Shown in pieces: positions 8,745 through 19,908 of a stretch of 64,000 nt of DNA. Under the pieces are notes generated by a model. That model was not told the DNA's origin, did no database searches, and saw only the letters and a program-made list of their open reading frames with translations. Origin of the DNA: Pantoea dispersa (GTDB lineage Bacteria; Pseudomonadota; Gammaproteobacteria; Enterobacterales; Enterobacteriaceae); the NCBI RefSeq assembly GCF_014155765.1, contig NZ_SCKT01000002.1, positions 646,165-710,164 on the forward strand, in the 5' to 3' direction. Every line of letters begins with the position of its first letter. The first letter of the stretch is position 1. A program made the position numbers and the translations under genes.

Positions 8745-10424
8745 TTATGCGCGCAGCGGTTCGCCGCGTACCGGGCGATCGCCCGCCACGAAGTAGTCCG
8801 CTTCGCTGCGCGGCAGCGGCTGGCGGCCACGAATGTTGTCGGCGATCTTCTCGCCAATCATGATGGTGGTGGCATTCAGGTTACCGGTGATGATCAGCGG
8901 CATAATTGAGGCGTCGACCACGCGCAGCCCCTGCAGGCCGTGTACGCGACCTTCGCCATCCACAACCGCCATCTCATCGCTGCCCATTTTACAGGTGCCG
9001 CACGGATGGTAAGCGGTCTCAGCATGGTTGCGCACAAACTCATCCAGCTGCTCGTCGCTCTGGCACTCCAGCCCCGGACTGATCTCTTTGCCGCGATACT
9101 TATCCAGCGCCGGCTGGTTGATGATTTGCCGCGTGATGCGGATGGCATCGCGGAACTCATGCCAGTCCTGCTCGTGCGCCATGTAGTTAAACAGAATCGC
9201 CGGATGACGGCGCGGATCGCGCGACTTAATGCGCACGTGACCGCGGCTTGGCGAACGCATCGAACCGACGTGACACTGGAAGCCATGCGCTTCTACCGCA
9301 TTCGAGCCGTTGTAGTTAATCGCCACCGGCAGGAAGTGGTACTGAATGTTGGGCCAGGCAAACTCTTCCCGGCTGCGGATAAAGCCACCGCCCTCAAACT
9401 GGTTGCTGGCGCCGATACCGGTGCCTTTGAACAGCCACTCGGCACCGATTTTCGGCTGGTTCCACCACTTCAGGGCCGGATAGAGCGATACCGGCTCTTT
9501 GCACTCGTACTGCAGGTACATCTCCAGATGATCCTGCAGGTTTTCACCGACGCCCGGCAGATCATGCACCAGCGGGATGTCGTGCTGCTTCAGCAATGCC
9601 GCCGCGCCAACGCCGGAGCGCTGCAGAATCTGCGGCGAGGCGATAGCACCTGCGCACAGCAGCACTTCACGCCGCGCATGCACGGTGTGCGACGTATCGC
9701 TGGCGCCGTGCAGATACTGCACGCCGACCGCGCGTTTGCCCTCGAACAGAATACGATCGGTGGTGGCGTGGGTGATGATTTTCAGGTTCGGACGCTGTTT
9801 TGCCGTATCCAGGTAACCGCGCGCGGTGCTGGAGCGGCGGCCCTGCGGCGTCACGAAACGGTCCATCGGACCAAATCCTTCCTGCTGATAACCGTTGAGA
9901 TCGTCGGTGCGCGGATAGCCCGCCTGCACGCCGGCTTCAATCATCGCGGCGAACAGCGGGTTGTTGCCAGGCTTACAGGTAGTGATGCTCACCGGGCCTT
10001 CGCCACCGTGATAATCATTAGCACCGATATCGCGCGTTTCCGACTTGCGGTAGTAGGGCAGGCAGTCGCGGTAAGTCCAGTTTTCCAGACCCGGCTGCTG
10101 CGCCCAGTTGTCCAGATCCATGGCGTTACCACGGATGTAGCACATGCCGTTGATCAGCGACGAACCGCCCAGCCCTTTACCGCGTCCGCACTCCATGCGG
10201 CGGTTATTCATGTGTGGCTCAGGCTCGGTTTCGTACGCCCAGTTGTAGCGTTTGCCCTGTAACGGCCAGGCCAGCGCCGCCGGCATTTGCGTGCGGAAAT
10301 CAAAGCGGTAATCGGGACCGCCGGCCTCCAGCAGCAGGACGTTCACGCTGCTGTCTTCGGTCAGTCTTGTTGCCAAAACGTTCCCTGCGGATCCGGCTCC
10401 GATAATGATGTAATCAAATTCCAT
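8745..10424 (-). CDS. betA: Choline dehydrogenase BetA
   Basis: FAD-dependent GMC oxidoreductase that oxidises choline to betaine aldehyde at the inner membrane, first step of glycine betaine synthesis. 559 residues, like E. coli BetA (about 556). It starts with the ADP-binding fold [18 protein letters not shown], then the GMC signature [15 protein letters not shown], and ends with CGTCKMG and the FAD-contacting [34 protein letters not shown] precedes the ATG. It is the last gene of betIBA, 25 bp after betB, and is followed by a strong terminator. Confidence 0.97.
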   Translation of the reverse strand: MEFDYIIIGAGSAGNVLATRLTEDSSVNVLLLEAGGPDYRFDFRTQMPAALAWPLQGKRYNWAYETEPEPHMNNRRMECGRGKGLGGSSLINGMCYIRGNAMDLDNWAQQPGLENWTYRDCLPYYRKSETRDIGANDYHGGEGPVSITTCKPGNNPLFAAMIEAGVQAGYPRTDDLNGYQQEGFGPMDRFVTPQGRRSSTARGYLDTAKQRPNLKIITHATTDRILFEGKRAVGVQYLHGASDTSHTVHARREVLLCAGAIASPQILQRSGVGAAALLKQHDIPLVHDLPGVGENLQDHLEMYLQYECKEPVSLYPALKWWNQPKIGAEWLFKGTGIGASNQFEGGGFIRSREEFAWPNIQYHFLPVAINYNGSNAVEAHGFQCHVGSMRSPSRGHVRIKSRDPRRHPAILFNYMAHEQDWHEFRDAIRITRQIINQPALDKYRGKEISPGLECQSDEQLDEFVRNHAETAYHPCGTCKMGSDEMAVVDGEGRVHGLQGLRVVDASIMPLIITGNLNATTIMIGEKIADNIRGRQPLPRSEADYFVAGDRPVRGEPLRA

Positions 10425-10449
10425 TAGTCGCTCCTCAGGTTAAGCTTGA

Positions 10450-11922
10450 TTAAAATACCGACTGAAAACGGGTCAGTTCGACCTGCACAGACTTCACCTG
10501 GGTGTAGCTCTGCAGCGTCATCAGGCCATTCTCGCGGCCGATACCGGAGTGCTTGTAACCGCCCACCGGCATTTCAGCGGCGGATTCACCCCAGGTGTTG
10601 ATCCAGCAAATGCCCGCTTCAATCTGGTGAATGACGCGGTGCGCGCGATTGAGATCCCGGGTGACCAGACCCGCCGCCAGGCCGTATTCGGTGGCATTGG
10701 CGCGGCGCACCACTTCTTGCTCGCTGTCGTAGGTCAGGATCGACATCACCGGTCCGAAAATCTCTTCGCGTACGATGGTCATCTCATCACGGCAATCGGT
10801 GAACACGGTCGGTTCTACCCAGGCACCGTTATCAAACGCCGCGCCGCTCATGCGTTTACCGCCGCACAGCAGGCGCGCGCCTTCGCTGATGCCGGATTCG
10901 ATATAGCGCAACACATTGTCACGGTGCGGGAAGCTGACCAGCGGGCCGAAGTTGGTGGCCGGATCGTTGACATCGCCAGCTTTGATGCGCGCCACGCGTT
11001 CAGCGATTTTTGCTTCAAACGCCTGCTGCAATGCCGTCGGCACAAACACGCGCGTGCCGTTGGTGCACACCTGGCCGGAGCTGTAGAAGTTCGCCATCAT
11101 GGCGATGTCGGCGGCGAGATCGAGGTCGGCGTCGTCAAACACGATCAGCGGAGATTTGCCGCCCAGCTCCATGGTCACCTCTTTCAGCGTGGAGCCGGCC
11201 GCGTTGGCCATCACTTTTTTGCCGCTGGCCACGCCACCGGTGAAAGAGATTTTGTCGATGCCCGGATGGTCGGTCAGCAGCTGACCGGTCACCGCGCCGC
11301 GCCCGTTCAGCACATTGAACACGCCATCCGGTACGCCGGCTTCGCTGTAGATTTCTGCCAGCTTCAGCGCGCTCAGCGGCGTCACTTCGCTGGGTTTAAA
11401 GATCATCGCGTTACCGGCCGCCAGCGCCGGTGCGGATTTCCACAGCGCGATCTGAATCGGATAGTTCCATGCGCCAATACCGGCGACCACGCCAAGCGGT
11501 TCGCGGCGCGTATAGACGAAGGAGGTATCACGCAGCGGGATCTGCTGGCCTTCCAGCGCCGGGATCAGGCCAGCGTAGTACTCCAGCACATCGGCACCGG
11601 TAACAATGTCCACCGCCTGGGTTTCACTCAGCGGTTTACCGGTGTCGAGGGTTTCCAGCGCCGCCAGCTCATCGTTACGCTCGCGCAGGATATCCACCGC
11701 ACGGCGCAGGATGCGTGACCGCTCCATCGCCGTCATGGCCGCCCAGATTTTCTGGCCTTTTTGCGCGGCGGCGACCGCGCGATCGACATCCGCCTGCGCG
11801 GCTTCATGGACCTCGGCCAGCACTTCGCCATTGGCCGGGTTGATGGTCTGGAATGTGTCGCCCGCTGCTGCGGCAACGTATTGACCATCAATGTATAAAT
11901 GCTGCTCGGTGAATCGGGACAT
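10450..11922 (-). CDS. betB: Betaine aldehyde dehydrogenase BetB
   Basis: NAD(P)-dependent oxidation of betaine aldehyde to glycine betaine, the osmoprotectant. 490 residues. Aldehyde dehydrogenase hallmarks are present: the Glu in [17 protein letters not shown] and the Cys in [13 protein letters not shown], with [15 protein letters not shown] at the cofactor-binding start. The frame opens 29 codons earlier, but GAGGAAGGAG stands directly before ATG 11922 and BetB proteins begin MSRF. It lies 13 bp downstream of betI. Confidence 0.97.
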   Translation of the reverse strand: MSRFTEQHLYIDGQYVAAAAGDTFQTINPANGEVLAEVHEAAQADVDRAVAAAQKGQKIWAAMTAMERSRILRRAVDILRERNDELAALETLDTGKPLSETQAVDIVTGADVLEYYAGLIPALEGQQIPLRDTSFVYTRREPLGVVAGIGAWNYPIQIALWKSAPALAAGNAMIFKPSEVTPLSALKLAEIYSEAGVPDGVFNVLNGRGAVTGQLLTDHPGIDKISFTGGVASGKKVMANAAGSTLKEVTMELGGKSPLIVFDDADLDLAADIAMMANFYSSGQVCTNGTRVFVPTALQQAFEAKIAERVARIKAGDVNDPATNFGPLVSFPHRDNVLRYIESGISEGARLLCGGKRMSGAAFDNGAWVEPTVFTDCRDEMTIVREEIFGPVMSILTYDSEQEVVRRANATEYGLAAGLVTRDLNRAHRVIHQIEAGICWINTWGESAAEMPVGGYKHSGIGRENGLMTLQSYTQVKSVQVELTRFQSVF

Positions 11923-11935
11923 GGTTGCTCCTTCC

Positions 11936-12532
11936 TCAGTGATTCGCGGCACCAGCCAGCTGCTGGCGAATGAATTGGGTGGTGAGCGTTCTGGCAATCG
12001 CCAGATCAAACGGTTTGCCGCTCAGCGCAGCGCGCAGCCACAGGCCATCAATCAGCGAGGCCAGACCGTGCGCGGCCAGCCGCGCCTGCTCACGCGGCAG
12101 CTCGCGGCGAAACTCGGCAGCGAGCGTAGAAAACAGGCGACGGCTGCTGACGCGTTCCAGGCGACCCAGCTGCGGCTGATGCATGCTGCTGGCCCAGAAG
12201 TCCAGCCACGCTTTCATCGCTGCGCTGTGCACCTGGGTGTCGTCGAAGTTACCTTCGACAATCGCCAGCAGGCGCGCTTCGGTGCCGGCTCCCGCCAGCG
12301 GTTTCAGTCGTGCCGCCACCGCATCACGCAGCTGACGCGTCACGTCGCGCATGGTGGCTTCCAGCAAACCGTTTTTGTCTTTGAAGTAGTGGCTGATGAT
12401 GCCGGTCGAGACGCCGGCGCGCCGCGCAATCTGCGCAATGGTCGCGTCATTGATCCCGACTTCGTTAATGGTACTCAGGGTCGCATCAATCAGTTGCCGA
12501 CGACGTATCGGCTGCATTCCCACCTTTGGCAT
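11936..12532 (-). CDS. betI: HTH-type choline-responsive repressor BetI
   Basis: TetR-family repressor that leaves DNA when choline is present. 198 residues; the true start is [19 protein letters not shown], identical in form to E. coli BetI, rather than the ATG 20 codons upstream. The helix-turn-helix is [22 protein letters not shown]; the ligand domain shows SSMHQPQL and SSRRLFSTL as in E. coli. First gene of betIBA; a BetI-type operator lies 48 bp upstream in the gap shared with betT. Confidence 0.97.
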   Translation of the reverse strand: MPKVGMQPIRRRQLIDATLSTINEVGINDATIAQIARRAGVSTGIISHYFKDKNGLLEATMRDVTRQLRDAVAARLKPLAGAGTEARLLAIVEGNFDDTQVHSAAMKAWLDFWASSMHQPQLGRLERVSSRRLFSTLAAEFRRELPREQARLAAHGLASLIDGLWLRAALSGKPFDLAIARTLTTQFIRQQLAGAANH

Positions 12533-12579
12533 GACTCCAGCTCCACCACAATGTAAGACCCCTATTAAAACTTTTTTTG

Positions 12580-12593
12580 ATTGCACGTTCAAT
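12580..12593. promoter_or_regulatory. BetI operator in the betI-betT gap
   Basis: ATTGCACGTTCAAT departs by one base from the palindrome ATTGAACGTTCAAT found in BetI operators of E. coli and Vibrio (from memory). It lies in the 241-bp region between divergent betI and betT and could control both promoters. Confidence 0.75.
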
Positions 12594-12773
12594 ATAAAAA
12601 AGAAACTTGTTAGGATACTGTGCTTCGGTTGTTATGAAAGCGCAACGGGAAGGTGAATACTGAACCGTGCCGAACAATCAGGAGGGAAAACAGGAGAACG
12701 ATACCGATAAGGCTGATCGCTACGGCCCTGCTACTTCATTGAATAATTACAGGAAATTAACCAGAGGTAACCG

Positions 12774-14804
12774 ATGATTAATCCACCTGCCAGTGAAAAA
12801 GACAGAATCAATCCCGTGGTGTTTTACACCTCTGCCGGACTGATTCTGACATTTTCACTTGTCACCATTTTGTACAGCGATCTCGCTGCCGGCTGGATCC
12901 AGAGCGCCGTCAACTGGGTATCGTCCACTTTTGGCTGGTACTACATGCTGGCCGCCACGCTGTATATCGTCTTTGTCATCTATATGGCCTGTTCACGCTA
13001 CGGCGCCATCAAGCTGGGCCCGGAGCAGTCCAAACCCGAATTTAGTCTGCTGAGCTGGTCGGCGATGCTGTTTGCCGCCGGCATCGGCATCGATTTGATG
13101 TTCTTCTCGGTGGCGGAACCGGTCACGCAGTATATGCAGCCGCCGGAAGGGGCCGGGCAGACTCTGGAAGCGGCGCGTCAGGCGATGGTGTGGACGCTGT
13201 TCCACTACGGTCTGACCGGCTGGTCGATGTATGCGCTGATGGGCATCGCGCTCGGCTACTTCAGCTACCGCTATAATCTGCCGCTCACCATTCGCTCGGC
13301 GCTCTATCCGATTTTTGGCAAACGTATTAACGGCCCGATTGGCCACACGGTGGATATCGCGGCGGTGATCGGTACCATTTTTGGTATCGCCACCACGCTG
13401 GGTATCGGCGTGGTACAGCTCAACTACGGGCTGAAAGTGTTATTTGATGTGCCGGAAGGGCTGACGGCGCAGATGGCGCTGATTGTACTGTCGGTGGTGA
13501 TTGCCACCATTTCGGTGACCTCGGGCGTGGATAAAGGCATCCGCATCCTGTCGGAGCTGAATGTCGCGCTGGCGCTTGGTCTGATTCTGTTTGTGCTGTT
13601 TATGGGCAAGACGGATTTCCTGCTCAACGCGCTGGTGCTGAACGTCGGTGATTACATCAACCGCTTTATGGGCATGACGCTCAACACCTTTGCGTTTGAT
13701 CGTCCGACGCAGTGGATGAACAGCTGGACGCTGTTTTTCTGGGCGTGGTGGGTGGCGTGGTCGCCGTTTGTCGGCCTGTTCCTCGCCCGTATTTCCCGTG
13801 GCCGCACCATCCGTGAGTTTGTGCTCGGCACGCTGATTATCCCGTTCACCTTCACGCTGCTGTGGCTGTCGGTGTTCGGTAACGCGGCGCTGTACGAGAT
13901 CATCCACGGCGATGCCGGTTTTGCCCAGGAAGTGATGGCGCATGCCGAGCGCGGTTTCTACAGCCTGCTGGCGCAGTATCCGGCGTTTAAGTTCAGCGCC
14001 TCGGTCGCCACCATTACCGGCATGCTGTTTTATGTTACCTCGGCGGATTCCGGCTCGCTGGTGCTGGGGAACTTCACCTCGAAGCTGAAAGACATCAACA
14101 GCGATGCGCCAAACTGGCTGCGCATTTTCTGGTCGGTGGCGATTGGCGTGCTGACCATGGGCATGCTGATGACCAACGGCATCTCTGCGCTGCAAAACAC
14201 CACGGTGATCATGGGCCTGCCGTTCAGCTTCGTGATTTTCTTTGTGATGGCCGGGCTGTATAAATCACTCAAAGTGGAAGATCACCGCCGCGCCAGCGCC
14301 AGCCGTGATACCGCGCCCTATATTCCGGCTAGCAATGACCGTCTGAGCTGGAAAAAGCGGCTGTCGCGCCTGATGAACTACCCGGGCACGCGCTATACCC
14401 AGCAGATGATGGAAACGGTGATCTATCCGGCGATGCAGGATGTCGCCAAAGAGCTGGAGCTGCGCGGCGGTCGCGTATCGCTGGAGAGCGTTGCGCCGGA
14501 AGAGGGCCAGCCGCTGGGCTACCTTGATCTGCGCGTGCACCTCGGCGAGGAGCAGGATTTCGTCTATCAGGTGTGGCCGCAGCAGTACTCGGTGCCGGGC
14601 TTTACCTATCGCGCCCGCAGCGGTAAGTCGCACTATTACCGGCTGGAAACCTTCCTGCTGGAGGGCAGTCAGGGTAACGATCTGATGGACTACAACAAGG
14701 AGCAGGTGATCATTGACATTCTCGATCAGTACGAGCGTCACCTGAACTTTATCCATCTGCATCGTGAAGCGCCGGGCAGCAATATCACTTACCCGAGCGT
14801 GTAA
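12774..14804 (+). CDS. betT: High-affinity choline transporter BetT
   Basis: Proton-coupled choline uptake at the inner membrane; BCCT family. 676 residues, the size of E. coli BetT (677). Twelve membrane segments, with the BCCT Trp-rich signature in helix 8 (WTLFFWAWWVAWSPFVGLFLARISRGR) and a cytoplasmic C-terminal tail of about 180 residues, which in this subfamily mediates osmotic activation. CCAGAGGTAACCG precedes the ATG. It is divergent from betIBA and followed by a terminator. Confidence 0.97.
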   Translation: MINPPASEKDRINPVVFYTSAGLILTFSLVTILYSDLAAGWIQSAVNWVSSTFGWYYMLAATLYIVFVIYMACSRYGAIKLGPEQSKPEFSLLSWSAMLFAAGIGIDLMFFSVAEPVTQYMQPPEGAGQTLEAARQAMVWTLFHYGLTGWSMYALMGIALGYFSYRYNLPLTIRSALYPIFGKRINGPIGHTVDIAAVIGTIFGIATTLGIGVVQLNYGLKVLFDVPEGLTAQMALIVLSVVIATISVTSGVDKGIRILSELNVALALGLILFVLFMGKTDFLLNALVLNVGDYINRFMGMTLNTFAFDRPTQWMNSWTLFFWAWWVAWSPFVGLFLARISRGRTIREFVLGTLIIPFTFTLLWLSVFGNAALYEIIHGDAGFAQEVMAHAERGFYSLLAQYPAFKFSASVATITGMLFYVTSADSGSLVLGNFTSKLKDINSDAPNWLRIFWSVAIGVLTMGMLMTNGISALQNTTVIMGLPFSFVIFFVMAGLYKSLKVEDHRRASASRDTAPYIPASNDRLSWKKRLSRLMNYPGTRYTQQMMETVIYPAMQDVAKELELRGGRVSLESVAPEEGQPLGYLDLRVHLGEEQDFVYQVWPQQYSVPGFTYRARSGKSHYYRLETFLLEGSQGNDLMDYNKEQVIIDILDQYERHLNFIHLHREAPGSNITYPSV

Positions 14805-14809
14805 CAGTG

Positions 14810-14840
14810 CGGGCAGCCGTGCAAGGCGGCTGCCCGTTTA
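14810..14840 (+). terminator. Terminator after betT
   Basis: CGGGCAGCC and GGCTGCCCG form a 9-bp stem with a 9-nt loop, followed by TTTA; 5 bp past the betT stop. Confidence 0.75.
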
Positions 14841-14909
14841 ATCACGCGGCGTTCCTCGCATAATTGCCAGCGGCAGCTAGACTCACTAGCTGACCTGAAG
14901 GGGAACATA

Positions 14910-15866
14910 ATGAAATTGGGTTTTGCGTGTAAGTACTTTGATTCTGAGGCTAAACAGCCCTTTCCATTTAAAACCACCACCCGCACACGCTTTCTCGCTA
15001 TGGAGCGTAACGCGGCGGCCACGCTGCTGCTGACACTGGCACAAAATAACCTGCAGAACCTCTCTCTGACGCTGGAACAGCTGGCGCAGCAGCCGGATGC
15101 GTTGCGCATGATGCGCATCGGCAGCGATCTGCTGCCGCTGTACACCGTGCCGCTGGCCACTGAACTGTATGGCGATATTCTGCCCGAGCTGCAGCCGCTG
15201 TTTAGCCGCTGCGGCGAATTGGCCCGCGCGCACAACATTCGCCTGTCGTTCCATCCCGGCCAGTATACGGTGCTGGCTTCGGATAATGATGACGTGGTGG
15301 ATCGGGCGCTGGAGGATGTCGAGTACCACACGCTGTGCGCGGTACTGATGGGCTACGGCAGGCAGTTTCAGGATTTCAAAATCAACATCCACATGAACGG
15401 CAAACGCGGTATAGAGGGTTTTCGCGCGGCGTTTATGCGCCTCAGCCCGGAAGCCCGCAACATGCTGACGGTGGAAAATGACGAAATTTCCTGCTCGCTG
15501 GATGACGTCTTGCAGGCGCGTGCGCTGTGTCCGGTGGTGCTGGATATTCACCATCACTGGGTGAAAGAGAATCAGTTTATTCAGGCCAGCGATGAACGCG
15601 TGGCGCTGATTCTGGAGTCGTGGCGCGGCGTGCGGCCGGTGCTGCACTATTCGATCGCCCAGGAAGGGCTGATTCCGGAGAGCGGCTTTCCCGATCAGGA
15701 GCAACTCGCCGCCTCAAAGCCGAAGCTGCGCGCCCATTCTGACTACTATTTCAACCAGACGCTGAATGACTGGGCGCTGTCGTTTGATCGCTTCGACATC
15801 ATGTGCGAAGTCAAAATGAAGAACCTCGCGCGCGATCGCCTGTATGACTATGCGCAGACGCGCTGA
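14910..15866 (+). CDS. uvsE: UV damage endonuclease UvsE/UvdE
   Basis: TIM-barrel endonuclease that nicks 5' of UV photoproducts, a one-enzyme alternative to UvrABC. 318 residues. Metal-binding motifs of the family are in order: RLSFHPGQY, LTVENDE, VVLDIHHHW, RAHSDYY and CEVKMKN; MKLGFACKYF opens the barrel. CTGAAGGGGAACATA precedes the ATG. It stands alone between betT and the convergent yfiB, 8 bp away. Absent from E. coli K-12; consistent with a bacterium exposed to sunlight on leaves (inference). Confidence 0.93.
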   Translation: MKLGFACKYFDSEAKQPFPFKTTTRTRFLAMERNAAATLLLTLAQNNLQNLSLTLEQLAQQPDALRMMRIGSDLLPLYTVPLATELYGDILPELQPLFSRCGELARAHNIRLSFHPGQYTVLASDNDDVVDRALEDVEYHTLCAVLMGYGRQFQDFKINIHMNGKRGIEGFRAAFMRLSPEARNMLTVENDEISCSLDDVLQARALCPVVLDIHHHWVKENQFIQASDERVALILESWRGVRPVLHYSIAQEGLIPESGFPDQEQLAASKPKLRAHSDYYFNQTLNDWALSFDRFDIMCEVKMKNLARDRLYDYAQTR

Positions 15867-15874
15867 TTAACCGC

Positions 15875-16348
15875 TTACGGTGCCGTGATCACAATGGCGA
15901 CGCGGCGATTTTGCGCCCGGCCCTGCGCAGTGTTATTGCTGGCGACCGGCGCGCTCATGCCCAGCCCGCGCGTCACGATGTTTTGCCGTGGAATCGCCGC
16001 GCCGGTGGCCCACTGATCGGCCACCGCGTTGGCGCGTTTCAGCGACAGCTGCTGGTTGTAATCCGCTTTGCCGTAGTTATCGGTGTGGCCGTCAACGCGC
16101 AGATGTTCGATGCCGGTAGCGGCCAGGCTTTTCGCCATCTGCGCAATGCTGGCTTTGCTGGCGGGCGTCAGGTCAGATTCATTAATGCCAAACAGGATCT
16201 TATCGGACAGGCCCAGTCCCCAGCCTTCGGTGTTTTCGCTGAAGCCGGCGTCGCGCATCGCTTTAATCTGCGCGTCGCTAAAACGCCCGGTTGACTGACA
16301 GCCGACACAGGCCAGCACCATAACCAGCAAACATGATTTCAGTTTCAT
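15875..16348 (-). CDS. yfiB: OmpA-like outer-membrane lipoprotein YfiB
   Basis: Outer-membrane sensor of the YfiRNB system that binds peptidoglycan and sequesters YfiR, releasing the cyclase YfiN. 157 residues. A short signal is followed by Cys17 in VGCQSTGRF, aligned with E. coli YfiB GCQSPQGKF; the residue at -3 is Cys, so the lipobox is unusual. The OmpA/MotB domain shows VDGHTDNYGKADYN, LSLKRANAVADQW and GRAQNRRVAIVI. Its ATG overlaps the yfiN stop by 4 bp. Last gene of the yfiRNB operon. Confidence 0.93.
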   Translation of the reverse strand: MKLKSCLLVMVLACVGCQSTGRFSDAQIKAMRDAGFSENTEGWGLGLSDKILFGINESDLTPASKASIAQMAKSLAATGIEHLRVDGHTDNYGKADYNQQLSLKRANAVADQWATGAAIPRQNIVTRGLGMSAPVASNNTAQGRAQNRRVAIVITAP

Positions 16349-17559
16349 ACGCGTACCTTACTCATTCCTTTGTTTTTATACATGTGCATATCGGCGCGTT
16401 CCAGAATCGACGCCACCGAATCGCCATGCTGCGACCAGGCGTAGCCGATGGTCACCGATGTGGTGATCTGCGTGCCTTCCGAAATCACAATCGATTGCGC
16501 GATTGCGGTACGAATATCTTCCGTCAGCTGCTGCAGATCGGCTTCTGAGGTGCGGCTGGTGATCAGCATGGCAAACTCGTCACCGCCCAGCCGCGCCACC
16601 AGATCGTCCTGATACGCCAGCGCGCTGAGGCGCGCCGCGATGGCCTTCAATACTTCATCACCGGCGGCATGGCCCCAGTTGTCGTTAATGCTCTTGAAGC
16701 GATCGCCGTCGAGAAACAGCAGCACAAAATTCTCATGCGCCAGCTGCTGATCCAGCAGCTGCGACAGGCGGCCAACAAACGCCGAGCGGTTGGCCAGTCC
16801 GGTTAATGGATCCTCCAGCGCTTTGGCCGCCAGTGAACGGTTATCGCGCAGCAGCGAGGCTTTTAGCGTCTGCATTTCACTCAGCAGCGAGTTGAGATCT
16901 TCAGAAAACAGCTGAAACTCTTTGGTCGGATTTTGCGGTACGCGCGTCGAGAAATCGCCAGAGCGAATCACGTAATGGATGGCGCTGGTGATATTGCGCA
17001 GCGAGCGCAGAATACCGCGATGCAGAAATTCACTCAGCAGGCAGGAAATCACCAGCACGCACAGCATACCGATGGATAAAATCATCACCGAATAGCGAAT
17101 AAAATCGGCCGCACCGCTGACGGTGCCAGCCAGCATTAAATGGCCGACCTGGGTTTCGGCGTGATTAATTTCCACCGCCAGCGGCTGCTGATAAATCCAG
17201 CGACGCAGTAGCGTTTCATACCAGCCGCTCTCTTGCTGGCGATCGTGCCAGTCCACCAGTACGGTATTGCCCGCCGTGACCAGCTTCGCGGAGGCAAACA
17301 TCCCTTCATTGCCGAGCAGGGCTATTTTGTTGCGGGCATCATAGCTGTCTTCAAATACCGTCGCGGCGGTCAGGCTGGTGCTGAGTGTGGCGGCAATGAG
17401 TTCGAGGTTTCTTTTCTCATAGCGTTTAATAAACAGTAAAGACGTCGATGTCAGCAGCAGCCAGCACAGCAGTAATATCACGGCGGCATTGACGGTGCTG
17501 ATACGACGCAACTTATTGCGAATCGATGATTTATCTTTTTTTATGCTATCAAACTTCAT
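16345..17559 (-). CDS. yfiN: Membrane diguanylate cyclase YfiN (DgcN/TpbB)
   Basis: Makes cyclic di-GMP at the inner membrane when not held off by periplasmic YfiR. 404 residues: TM1 about 23-45, periplasmic domain about 46-152, TM2 about 154-176, HAMP about 177-230, GGDEF domain from about 250 with RLGGDEF at 323-329. The allosteric I-site RxxD five residues before GGDEF is degenerate (YQDD), so feedback by cyclic di-GMP at that site is unlikely. It overlaps yfiB by 4 bp and follows yfiR by 1 bp, so the three are translated together. Confidence 0.95.
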   Translation of the reverse strand: MKFDSIKKDKSSIRNKLRRISTVNAAVILLLCWLLLTSTSLLFIKRYEKRNLELIAATLSTSLTAATVFEDSYDARNKIALLGNEGMFASAKLVTAGNTVLVDWHDRQQESGWYETLLRRWIYQQPLAVEINHAETQVGHLMLAGTVSGAADFIRYSVMILSIGMLCVLVISCLLSEFLHRGILRSLRNITSAIHYVIRSGDFSTRVPQNPTKEFQLFSEDLNSLLSEMQTLKASLLRDNRSLAAKALEDPLTGLANRSAFVGRLSQLLDQQLAHENFVLLFLDGDRFKSINDNWGHAAGDEVLKAIAARLSALAYQDDLVARLGGDEFAMLITSRTSEADLQQLTEDIRTAIAQSIVISEGTQITTSVTIGYAWSQHGDSVASILERADMHMYKNKGMSKVRV

Positions 17560-17560
17560 C

Positions 17561-18124
17561 TTATTTGCTTCCTTTGCGGGACAGCAACAACACGTCCGGG
17601 CTCACTCTGACACCGCTGCGCGCCAGCGAGTCAAGGTTGACGGAAAATGCGGTGTGATCGCGGTTAAAGATCAGACAAAAGGCCGCGCCAACCGCACAGT
17701 CCGGGTTGTTTTCCGCGATGGACAGGACGGCTTTACCCTGTAGCATCGCCAGCAGTTCAGTTTGCTGCTGCGGCGTCTGATCGCCGAAGTAAATGGCATC
17801 GCAGCGCTGGCGGCTGAGTTCACTGGTCTGGTTAATCCACACCACGCTGAACGGCGTCGGGCCCTGAGGCTGCGCAAGGTGCTGTGCTGACGCGAATACG
17901 CACAGCTGTGGCGGCTGTGTTAACTGTGGCCAGTGGCTAAAGCTGATGATGCCGCTGACGATGCGGTTAGCCTGATCGTCACGCTGAACCGCACTGTTTG
18001 CCGCCTGAGCAGCAGGAAAACAGAGGAGATAAATGAGAGAAAATACGGGAAGAAATGCGCGTAAGCCCTGCAATAAATAGAGCAGCTGGCTGTCGCCCTT
18101 CACCTTTAATTGTAGTTGTAACAT
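17561..18124 (-). CDS. yfiR: Periplasmic repressor YfiR
   Basis: Periplasmic inhibitor of the cyclase YfiN. 187 residues from ATG 18124; a TTG seven codons upstream (18145) is possible but has no better ribosome site. A basic start and hydrophobic run (AFLPVFSLIYLLCFPAAQA) form the signal peptide. Four Cys (C75, C108, C143, C150 in this numbering) match the redox-active disulfide pattern of Pseudomonas YfiR (C71/C110, C145/C152), so control by periplasmic redox state is plausible. First gene of yfiRNB. Confidence 0.92.
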   Translation of the reverse strand: MLQLQLKVKGDSQLLYLLQGLRAFLPVFSLIYLLCFPAAQAANSAVQRDDQANRIVSGIISFSHWPQLTQPPQLCVFASAQHLAQPQGPTPFSVVWINQTSELSRQRCDAIYFGDQTPQQQTELLAMLQGKAVLSIAENNPDCAVGAAFCLIFNRDHTAFSVNLDSLARSGVRVSPDVLLLSRKGSK

Positions 18125-18446
18125 AGCGCTATCTCTGAACAGCAACCGGGAAATAGTACCATCGCGCTGTACAAAAGAGTACCGCCGTACAGGCGCTGAT
18201 ACCGCGATCAGGCAGGTTAGAATAAATTCGTCAGGACCGGATTTAAATAGAGAGTTAAAAGAGTAATGAATAAAAACGCAGCAGAATAAGCGTATTAAGG
18301 CTGACTTCTGCCGGATATTCCCGCAGCAAAATTAGCGCAGCGGCGCGATTTTTCGCAAAATGAATTGTCCGGCGACGCCGGATATTCCCTTTGTGGCGCA
18401 ATGGCCCTGAATTGAACAATCATTCAGCGCCATTCACCGCATTTTT
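18125..18446. other. Intergenic region ascB-yfiR
   Basis: About 320 bp, holding the yfiR promoter and the end of the asc transcript. It contains a small perfect hairpin at 18368-18382 (TCCGGC, GAC, GCCGGA), which on the minus strand is followed by CAATTCATTTT and may be a weak terminator. No gene is seen. Confidence 0.4.
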
Positions 18447-19886
<1,440 letters not shown>

Positions 19887-19908
19887 TCACCTCAATCACA
19901 GCCCATTA

